From Flavobacterium cupreum (lineage in GTDB: Bacteria > Bacteroidota > Bacteroidia > Flavobacteriales > Flavobacteriaceae): 64,000 nt of DNA. Positions 17,785-25,189 of the stretch are shown here, in pieces; position 1 is the stretch's first letter; every line of letters starts with the position of its first letter. The stretch covers positions 323,527-387,526 of the forward strand of contig NZ_QWDM01000004.1 of the NCBI RefSeq assembly GCF_003996965.1, written 5' to 3'. The translations under genes were made by a program, and so were the position numbers. A model generated the notes under the pieces. It made no database searches and was not told where the DNA came from. It saw nothing but the letters and a program-made list of their open reading frames with translations.

Positions 17785-18510
17785 TTGAAAAAGCTTCAAA
17801 AAAATCTGTATTTTTTAATTTTATTTGGATTATTCCTAAACATTTATAATATTCACAGCCAAACCAACAATGAAGTTTCTACTTATAACTGGTTTGATAA
17901 AAATCTTGGAATAGAATCTTTAGACTTCAAAAACGGACCCGCCCATTTAAACTTTGATAAAACAGCCAATAATCAGAATCGCTATTATATTGATGATTTT
18001 AAAAACGGCAGTATTATGTACAATGGCCAGCACTATTTCGATTTGTACTTAAAGTATGATATCTATGCCGATGAATTAGTATTAAGGCCGTATGCCGAAT
18101 CCAACACTACAAAAATAAATATCATTAAGGATTATGTCAGTTCTTTTAAGATTGGCAATCAAAAATTTACCAACCTAAAAGAACTAAGTGCGCCGAATCT
18201 CAAAAAAGGCTATTACGAAGAAGTGATTCTTGCTAACAACACCATTCTTTACATCAAATATTACAAGGAGAGAAACAATGTCGTGGGAGAGAACGCTTTT
18301 TACATCGGGTATCTTCTTAAATATGATTATATTCTTTTTAAGGACAACGATTTCCATTTAATAAATGATAAGAAAGAAATCATAAAATTATATCCTGAAG
18401 ACAAAAGAAAAATAAATGATTTCTATTTTAAGAACCGAAACTTAAAAAAGGAAGACCCCTCATTATTTATCAAAAATCTAATGAGATACATTAACAATTT
18501 AAATCTGTAG
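17785..18510 (+). CDS. Small secreted protein of unknown function, cassette A
   Basis: A 241-residue protein with a signal peptide (KNLYFLILFGLFLNIYNIHSQ) and no recognised domain. It is clearly paralogous to 24415-25185, sharing the signal peptide, the YNWFDK/YKWFDK start, the YNGQHYFDLYLKYDIYADELVLR-like stretch and the (K)GYYEE(V/I)L motif. The pattern of beta-prone segments suggests a periplasmic or surface beta protein. Translation must start at TTG 17785, because no ATG or GTG precedes the signal peptide; the paralogue also starts at TTG. It is the first gene before an STN-type TonB receptor. Confidence 0.75.
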   Translation: MKKLQKNLYFLILFGLFLNIYNIHSQTNNEVSTYNWFDKNLGIESLDFKNGPAHLNFDKTANNQNRYYIDDFKNGSIMYNGQHYFDLYLKYDIYADELVLRPYAESNTTKINIIKDYVSSFKIGNQKFTNLKELSAPNLKKGYYEEVILANNTILYIKYYKERNNVVGENAFYIGYLLKYDYILFKDNDFHLINDKKEIIKLYPEDKRKINDFYFKNRNLKKEDPSLFIKNLMRYINNLNL

Positions 18511-18521
18511 AAATTATCCCA

Positions 18522-21272
18522 ATGAGAATATTTACTATTATTTTATTATTTTTTGGTTTAAATCAATTCATGTATGCGCAGGGTCAACAAACAAAAATCA
18601 GCATCAGTTACAGTAATGTTAACAGGGTCGAGGTTTTAAAAAAAATAGAAGCTTCAACCCATTTTACATTTTATTTTCAGGAAGACTGGTTTGATAAAAC
18701 CGTTCTGATATCAGGAAATTATTCCAATGAAACCATTCAGGAAATATTAGCAAAAGTTTTTGAAGATACAGAGCTTAATTTTTTTATTGATGATACTAAA
18801 ATCATACTAACGAAAAACAGTATTATTTACGACAAATACAAAGGAAAAACCGCAAAAGGCACTGAAAAATCCAAAACTCCAATCTTTTTCCAACAATATG
18901 ATTCGGTTAAAAAAAACAAGACAGATACCACCGCTCCAATTGCCTTAATTGGAAAAGAAGCCGCAGCTTCTGAAATTGATTTCTATACGCTTTCAGGACA
19001 TATTACGGACCTAAAAGACAACAAACCTCTGGCAGATATTACGGTTAAAGCCAAAAACACCTCTATCAGTACCATTACGAATGCAGAGGGATTTTACAGC
19101 TTAAAGCTTCCAACCGGAATAAGTACTATCGAAATTGAATCTGTTTTTTACAGATCTGCCTCCCGAAAAATAATGATTTACAGCAATGGTAATCTTGACT
19201 TTTCGACCACTGAAAAGATAAACCAACTGGATGAAGTGGTCGTAAAAGGAAAAGGCAATCAGAATGTCAGGACTGCTATAACAGGCGTTACCACTATTGA
19301 AGCAGAAGGAGTAAAAACGATTCCTTTGGTTCTTGGAGAAAGGGACATTCTTAAAGTTGCGCTGACTATTCCCGGAGTAAAAACGGCAGGTGAAGGTTCG
19401 TCCGGTTTTAATGTTCGTGGAGGAAAAGAAGATCAGAATCTTGTATTATTAGACAATGCAACGCTATACAACCCCACTCACCTATTCGGGTTCTTCTCTT
19501 CTCTCAACCCTTATACCATTAACAAAGTAGACATTTATAAAGGAGGAATTCCTTCCGAATATGGCGGCAGATTATCCTCTGTTTTTGATATTGTTTCTAA
19601 AAATGGAAACACAGAAAAATTTTCCGGTGAAGGAGGTATAGGTCCCGTAACAAGCAATCTTACTGCTTCAATTCCTGTTGTAAAAGGAAAAGCAAGCTTA
19701 TTGGTTGGAGGAAGAGCCACCTATTCTGACTGGATTTTAAAAACGCTTGACGATGAAAACCTAAAAAACAGCCATGCCTCTTTTTATGATTTAATTGCGA
19801 AATACAATCATAAAATAAACAAAAACAACGCTGTTGAAGGAACTGTATATTACAGTAAAGACGCTTACACGATAACGCCTGACTCTTTATACAAGTACAG
19901 TAACAGGCTGGTTTCTCTAAAATGGAAACATACTTTTAATGAAAAAACAAGCAGCGAATTTAACGTAACCAACAGCGAATATAAATTCAGTATTGATTAC
20001 GAATCCCCTACTCCTGAATCATTTTTATTTAAATATAAAATTGACGAGACCCAATTCAACGTAAAATTTAATACGCTGTATACTGATAAACATAAATTTA
20101 CTTACGGACTTTCGAGCAAAATTTATAAAATTAATCCCGGACAATTAAACCCAAATGACGAATCTTCATTGATAGCTCCAATACGGATTGATGACGAAAA
20201 AGGCTGGGAATCGGCATTATTTTTTTCGGATAAGTTTGAAATTACAGATCAATTATTGCTCGATATTGGCGCAAGATATTCGTTTTATGCCGCGTTGGGA
20301 GCAGCAACCCAAAAGATTTATCAGGATGGAGTCCCAAAAACACCATCAACAGTTATAGAGGAAAAAAAATATGGCACCAATGAGGTTATTAATTCCTCCG
20401 GAGGTTTTGAACCCAGAATTGGATTACGCTATATTGTTGACGACAGTTTCTTTATAAAAGCCGGCTTCGACAAAAATTTTCAATACATTCATTTACTATC
20501 AAACAACACCACACAATCGCCAACAGATACCTGGAAATTATCGGATCTGAATGTTAAACCGCAAAGCGGATTACAATATTCATTAGGTCTTTTTAAAACA
20601 TTAGATTACGAACATTTAGAACTAAGCCTGGAAGGATATTATAAGACTTCCAAGAATATTTTAGACTACAAAGTTGGAGCCAACATACTTTTAAATCAAA
20701 ATCTGGAAACCGAATTACTGCAGGGGGAAGGAAAAGCCTACGGGGTAGAATTTTTATTAAAAAAGCCGTACGGAAGACTTAACGGATGGATTGGCTATAC
20801 CTACTCTAGAGCTTTTATAAAACTAGACAGTCAGTTTAATGATGAAAAGGTGAATGGCGGAAATTATTTCCGTGCCAATTTTGACAAACCTCATGATGTA
20901 AGTATTGTGATGAATTACAAATTTACACATCGTTACAGCTTTTCTTCTAATTTTGTTTATCAAACCGGCAGGCCAGTTACCTATCCTATTGGAAAATACA
21001 CCTATGAAGGAGCAGAATATACCCTTTACAGTGACCGAAATAAATTTAGAATTCCTGATTATTACAGACTCGATATTGGGTTAAATATTGAGGGAAATCA
21101 TAAGATAAAGAAACTGGCACATAGTTTTTGGAACATTTCAGTATACAATGTATTGGGAAGAAACAATCCCTACTCTATCTTTTTTGTAACGAAAGAAGGC
21201 CAGGTAAAGGCGTACCAAACTTCTATTTTTGGAATGCCGATACCTACTATTACTTATAATTTTAAATTTTAA
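18522..21272 (+). CDS. STN-type TonB-dependent receptor, cassette A
   Basis: A 916-residue outer-membrane receptor. In order: signal peptide (1-19), STN domain (about 25-97, ISISYSNVNRVEVLKKIEA to IILTKN), a Ser/Thr/Lys linker, a carboxypeptidase-D-regulatory-like beta sandwich (about 155-235), a plug domain (about 240-365 with GFNVRGGKEDQNLVLLDNA and IPSEYGGRLSSVFDI), and a barrel ending PTITYNFKF. STN domains usually touch periplasmic anti-sigma partners, but no FecR gene is present. It is very similar throughout to the cassette B receptor. The DUF4249 lipoprotein follows 2 nt later. Ligand unknown. Confidence 0.93.
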   Translation: MRIFTIILLFFGLNQFMYAQGQQTKISISYSNVNRVEVLKKIEASTHFTFYFQEDWFDKTVLISGNYSNETIQEILAKVFEDTELNFFIDDTKIILTKNSIIYDKYKGKTAKGTEKSKTPIFFQQYDSVKKNKTDTTAPIALIGKEAAASEIDFYTLSGHITDLKDNKPLADITVKAKNTSISTITNAEGFYSLKLPTGISTIEIESVFYRSASRKIMIYSNGNLDFSTTEKINQLDEVVVKGKGNQNVRTAITGVTTIEAEGVKTIPLVLGERDILKVALTIPGVKTAGEGSSGFNVRGGKEDQNLVLLDNATLYNPTHLFGFFSSLNPYTINKVDIYKGGIPSEYGGRLSSVFDIVSKNGNTEKFSGEGGIGPVTSNLTASIPVVKGKASLLVGGRATYSDWILKTLDDENLKNSHASFYDLIAKYNHKINKNNAVEGTVYYSKDAYTITPDSLYKYSNRLVSLKWKHTFNEKTSSEFNVTNSEYKFSIDYESPTPESFLFKYKIDETQFNVKFNTLYTDKHKFTYGLSSKIYKINPGQLNPNDESSLIAPIRIDDEKGWESALFFSDKFEITDQLLLDIGARYSFYAALGAATQKIYQDGVPKTPSTVIEEKKYGTNEVINSSGGFEPRIGLRYIVDDSFFIKAGFDKNFQYIHLLSNNTTQSPTDTWKLSDLNVKPQSGLQYSLGLFKTLDYEHLELSLEGYYKTSKNILDYKVGANILLNQNLETELLQGEGKAYGVEFLLKKPYGRLNGWIGYTYSRAFIKLDSQFNDEKVNGGNYFRANFDKPHDVSIVMNYKFTHRYSFSSNFVYQTGRPVTYPIGKYTYEGAEYTLYSDRNKFRIPDYYRLDIGLNIEGNHKIKKLAHSFWNISVYNVLGRNNPYSIFFVTKEGQVKAYQTSIFGMPIPTITYNFKF

Positions 21273-21274
21273 AG

Positions 21275-22489
21275 ATGATGAAAAAGATCTTTCTGTATAG
21301 CTTTCCCGGAATTGCACTCTTAGCATCAATTTTCGGCTGCACTACGCCCTATAATTATCAAAACAATGACTTTGAAGATGTTATAATAGTAGAAGCTACC
21401 TTAACAAACGAATATAAAAACCACGAAGTAAAAATTTCCAGAACGTATTCTCTGGAAGAAAGCTTTCCGCAATTTGAATCTCAGGCTATTGTCAATGTAA
21501 CCGATGATTTAGGAAATAAATACGATTTTGCCGAGACCGGCTCTTCCTACATATCTGTCGATAAATTTCAGGCAGTTCCGGAGCGGCAATACCAATTACA
21601 TATTGTAACCAAAAACGGAAGAACATATGTTTCGGGTACAGAAAAACTGACCACTCAGACGCAGATTGGAAGTGTAGTGCCAAATGTAACAACCAAAAAT
21701 GGAATACGCGGTGTACAAATTGAAGTAAACAGCTCGGACCCCACGAGTACATCCAGATATTACAGGTATAAATATGATGAAACCTATAAAGTTGTAGCGC
21801 CTATTTGGTTTTCCCAGGAAGCTGTTCCTGCTGGCAATGTGGTCACCCCTAGTCCAAGAACCACAGAAGCACGAACTTGCTATTCAGATCAAAAATCGAA
21901 TGAAATAATACTAACAAGCACCAACGACTTATCTGAAGACCGGGTGAGTAATTTCCCTGTCAAGTTCATCAGCAGCAAAGACCACATCATTAGAAACAGA
22001 TATAGTATTCTGGTAAAACAATATGTGCAAACTCTTGCTGCCCATACCTATTATGAAACGCTAAAAGAAATATCAGATAACGGAAGCATTTTGTCGCAGA
22101 CCCAACCCGGTTTCTTTCGTGGAAATATCAAATCTGTTGATGATTCGCGTGAAAAAGTAATTGGTTTTTTTGAAGTGTCGTCTTATTCCGAAAAAAGAAT
22201 ATTTTTTAATTTTAATGATCTTTTTCCCAAAACACCATCTCCGGAATACCAATATTACTGCCCAATAGTAATTCCTGAAGGCGAAGCTGCCAATTTTTAT
22301 TTTAATAATTGCTACAATACAAGTCCAAATTCAACTTGTCAGGGCCCAACTATAGTAGAATTAATCAAAACACGGGCAAGAGTGTTTTTCCCAACCGACG
22401 ACTCTCAAAAAATTATATTATATACTATACAATGCGGAGATTGTACCTCCTTTTCCTCAAACATAAAACCATCATTTTGGATAGACTAA
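21275..22489 (+). CDS. DUF4249 lipoprotein, cassette A
   Basis: A 404-residue lipoprotein with a lipobox ending in Cys (SIFGC) after a signal peptide. It has the DUF4249 opening (YNYQNNDFEDVIIVEATLTN, then KISRTYSLEE), an Ig/fibronectin-like N-terminal part, and the family's C-terminal CGDC motif followed by SSNIKPSFWID. Several further cysteines near residues 330-355 may form disulfides. DUF4249 proteins are regular partners of this receptor type and are thought to be surface lipoproteins, by analogy with SusD. The last 13 nt overlap the TTG start of the next gene. Confidence 0.9.
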   Translation: MMKKIFLYSFPGIALLASIFGCTTPYNYQNNDFEDVIIVEATLTNEYKNHEVKISRTYSLEESFPQFESQAIVNVTDDLGNKYDFAETGSSYISVDKFQAVPERQYQLHIVTKNGRTYVSGTEKLTTQTQIGSVVPNVTTKNGIRGVQIEVNSSDPTSTSRYYRYKYDETYKVVAPIWFSQEAVPAGNVVTPSPRTTEARTCYSDQKSNEIILTSTNDLSEDRVSNFPVKFISSKDHIIRNRYSILVKQYVQTLAAHTYYETLKEISDNGSILSQTQPGFFRGNIKSVDDSREKVIGFFEVSSYSEKRIFFNFNDLFPKTPSPEYQYYCPIVIPEGEAANFYFNNCYNTSPNSTCQGPTIVELIKTRARVFFPTDDSQKIILYTIQCGDCTSFSSNIKPSFWID

Positions 22490-24219
22490 GATATTTATTG
22501 GGCCTAACTTTACTACTAAGTTATCAGCAAATTGTATTTGCTCAGAAAAATAATGCTTTAGCGGAACTTAAAACTATCGACAAAAATTTAAACGAGTCGG
22601 TTTTCATCAGCACTAATACGAACTCTTTCTTAACAGGTGAGACGTTGTACTATAAAATATTTTGTGTTGACAAAACCACAAATGCACCCACAAAATACAC
22701 CAAAGTCGCTTATTTTGAACTCATTGACAATAATAAAAGGCCCGTTGTCACCCATAAACTATTTCTGGAAAACGGAAGCGGGAATGGCGATTTTTTTATT
22801 CCAACTACATTAGAAACCGGAACTTATAAAATTATTGGATATACAAACTGGATGTTGTCAAATAATGGCGCTGAAGAATTTTTCAATACTGATATTTATA
22901 TTGTAAACCCTTATAGGGAAAAAGCAGTTGATACTCCTGATCCTGTTACCGATCCCAAAGAGATCGTGTTTTCAAGTACAACTACTGATAATATTTCGTT
23001 TGATTTAAAGAACAAAATATTTAATAATCGCGAGCAGGTAGAGCTAAAAGTCAATGCCGTTTCTGATGATTTTTTAAAAGGAAATTATATGATTTCGGTT
23101 AGGAAAACAGATGGTTTTTTAGCGCAAAATAAAATAATTTTTAGCGATTATCAGGCAACACATCAGAGTTCTTCTTACAGCAATATCCTTAATAACTCAA
23201 ATTTTGCATGGCCTGAAGTAAGAGGAGAGATAATCTCCGGAAGAATAACATCTGCAACGGAAGAAATTAAAAATAAACAAATTGGCCTTTCGGTTGCAGG
23301 TAAAAATTATGATGCGAAAATTGGCAAAACAGACGAGCAGGGGAGATTTACTTTTAATATAGAAAAAGCAAATCCAAACCCTAATATTATCATTCAGGTA
23401 CTGGAATATAACAAAGAAAGTTATACCATCGAAATGGACAAACAGAAGGAAGCGGATCTTTCTAACCTAAAATTTTCTGATTTGAAATTCAATCCGGACT
23501 CGGACAAAAATATAACCGAAAGACTGGTTTCAAGTCAGGTAGAAAACGCCTATTACAACATCAAAAAAGACAGTTTGCTTTCTCCTGCTAATTTTGCTCC
23601 GTTTTATGGTTCTCTGTCTAAAGAATATAAACTTGATGATTTTACAAGATTTCCAACCATGGAAGAAACCATTACAGAAGTGGTAAGCGGAGTAGTTTTC
23701 AGAAAAAACAATCAAAACTATTCTTTGCATGTATATGATTATGATGAAAATTACGAGTCCTCGTCGCAACCATTAGTTGTTGTTGACGGGCTTATTCTTG
23801 ACGATTTAAACGAATTTTTCACCTACAACCCTAAGAATATTTATAAAGTCAATGTTGTAAAAGGACTTTATTATTATGGTTCAAAATCATTTAACGGAGT
23901 GGTAGCGTTTACTACAAAAAATGGAGATTATAAAACTAAACTAAAAGGTAATTTTATAATAAGACCGGACCTTTTGAGGCCTCAGGGTAAAAAAGAATAC
24001 TTTCAACCGGATTATTCAGACAATAAAAATACCAGAATCCCAGATTACAGGCATCAGCTTTTATGGGTACCCAATACCGATTTAAGTGGTGCCAGTATTA
24101 AATTTTACACATCCGATATATCGGGGAAATTTGAGGTCCTCTTAGAAGGATTTTCAGCAAGTGGAAAGCCTGTTTATATCAGGGAAATTATCGAAGTAAA
24201 AAAATCCAATTCTAATTAA
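22477..24219 (+). CDS. Secreted protein with MG2-like region and barrel-less TonB plug-like domain, cassette A
   Basis: About 580 residues from TTG 22477. The frame is open further upstream, but the cassette B paralogue starts at an equivalent TTG with the same first residues (MDRL), and only this start gives a clean signal peptide ending VFAQ. The N-terminal part resembles an MG2/alpha-2-macroglobulin-type domain (FLTGETLYYKIFC, DFFIPTTLETGTYKIIGYTNWM). The C-terminal part resembles a SusC-type plug (PLVVVDGLILDDLNEFF, then YYYGSKSFNGVVAFTTKNGDY), but no barrel follows. It probably acts in the periplasm or at the surface with the receptor of the same operon. Function unknown. Confidence 0.82.
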   Translation: MDRLRYLLGLTLLLSYQQIVFAQKNNALAELKTIDKNLNESVFISTNTNSFLTGETLYYKIFCVDKTTNAPTKYTKVAYFELIDNNKRPVVTHKLFLENGSGNGDFFIPTTLETGTYKIIGYTNWMLSNNGAEEFFNTDIYIVNPYREKAVDTPDPVTDPKEIVFSSTTTDNISFDLKNKIFNNREQVELKVNAVSDDFLKGNYMISVRKTDGFLAQNKIIFSDYQATHQSSSYSNILNNSNFAWPEVRGEIISGRITSATEEIKNKQIGLSVAGKNYDAKIGKTDEQGRFTFNIEKANPNPNIIIQVLEYNKESYTIEMDKQKEADLSNLKFSDLKFNPDSDKNITERLVSSQVENAYYNIKKDSLLSPANFAPFYGSLSKEYKLDDFTRFPTMEETITEVVSGVVFRKNNQNYSLHVYDYDENYESSSQPLVVVDGLILDDLNEFFTYNPKNIYKVNVVKGLYYYGSKSFNGVVAFTTKNGDYKTKLKGNFIIRPDLLRPQGKKEYFQPDYSDNKNTRIPDYRHQLLWVPNTDLSGASIKFYTSDISGKFEVLLEGFSASGKPVYIREIIEVKKSNSN

Positions 24220-24345
24220 TCTTTGGAATAATTCGCATAATGAACTGTTCTAATTCGTAAATCGGCCTTTTAGAAACATTTTCTTGAAGAAAATGAACCA
24301 TTCCGTTAAAAAATATAAATAAATAGTATGTTTTAACAATGATTG

Positions 24346-24361
24346 TGTGATTTTTATCACA
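24346..24361. promoter_or_regulatory. Possible CRP/FNR-family operator before cassette B
   Basis: The sequence TGTGATTTTTATCACA is a TGTGA-N6-TCACA palindrome, the E. coli CRP half-site pair. It ends 8 nt before the TACTTTTG box, so a bound protein would sit over the -33 region. There is no counterpart before cassette A. Confidence 0.4.
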
Positions 24362-24369
24362 TTTTTTAA

Positions 24370-24377
24370 TACTTTTG
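24370..24377 (+). promoter_or_regulatory. Predicted -7 promoter box for receptor cassette B
   Basis: TACTTTTG (TAnnTTTG) lies 37 nt before the TTG start at 24415. It is the same octamer and nearly the same spacing as cassette A. Confidence 0.65.
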
Positions 24378-24414
24378 AAATCATCAAAACAAATCATCAA
24401 AACCACACAATATT

Positions 24415-25185
24415 TTGAAAAATTATCAAAATAAATCTATTTTCCTTATCTTATTTGGATTATTCTTAAACATTTATGCCATACATAGCCAGACAAGCAA
24501 TAGTGCTTCTTTATACAAATGGTTTGACAAGAGTGTTGGTAAACAAAACTTAGAGCTCTACAATGGCCCGCGTCATGTTAATCTTTACAGGACGCTGGAT
24601 AAAAGTCATAGTTATTATTTTTCCAACAACTACAGCATTGGAGATCTTAATTATCAGGGGCAGAATTACTATAATCTGGATCTAAAATATGATATCAATA
24701 ATGACATCATTGTATTGAGGGTTAATGGAGAATACGATTATTTGGGCATGAGCCTGATTAAAGAGAAAACGGCCTGGTTTACGCTTAATAACAAAAAATT
24801 CATCAATATCAATTTCAATAACCCTGCAAGCCCGGCTTACATGACCGGTTATTATCAGGAAATCCTTTTTTCAAAAAACATTACACTTTACATCAAACAT
24901 CATAAAAACAGAACAAAAGTTATTGACACCAAGGTCATTTCTGATGGAACCAATCAGAACAGCTCTGATGAATTCAAAGAAAAAAATGAGTATGTCTTAA
25001 AATACAAAGATGCGTACTATAAGATAAGTTCAAAAAGTGACGTTATTGAAATTTTTCCGGAGCAAAAAAGCGAAATAAAAAGATACTATAACTCTAACAC
25101 TCAATTAGAAGAATTCGATAAGAAGGTTTTTATTGAAAATTTAATAAAAGAAATCAACAGTCTTATCCCTAATGAAGTCAATTAA
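24415..25185 (+). CDS. Small secreted protein of unknown function, cassette B
   Basis: A 256-residue paralogue of 17785-18510. The signal peptide has the near-identical core ILFGLFLNIYAIHSQT, followed by YKWFDKSVGKQNLE, and later YYNLDLKYDINNDIIVLRV and TGYYQEILF. It again begins at TTG (24415), with no other start before the signal peptide. No known domain is recognised; predicted periplasmic or exported. It is probably co-transcribed with the receptor that follows. Keeping it first in both cassettes argues for a role tied to the receptor. Confidence 0.75.
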   Translation: MKNYQNKSIFLILFGLFLNIYAIHSQTSNSASLYKWFDKSVGKQNLELYNGPRHVNLYRTLDKSHSYYFSNNYSIGDLNYQGQNYYNLDLKYDINNDIIVLRVNGEYDYLGMSLIKEKTAWFTLNNKKFININFNNPASPAYMTGYYQEILFSKNITLYIKHHKNRTKVIDTKVISDGTNQNSSDEFKEKNEYVLKYKDAYYKISSKSDVIEIFPEQKSEIKRYYNSNTQLEEFDKKVFIENLIKEINSLIPNEVN

Positions 25186-25189
25186 AGAA

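Noticed and set aside
22309..22476. Start of the cassette A plug protein inside DUF4249
   Set aside because: It would bury the signal peptide; the cassette B paralogue starts at the equivalent TTG.
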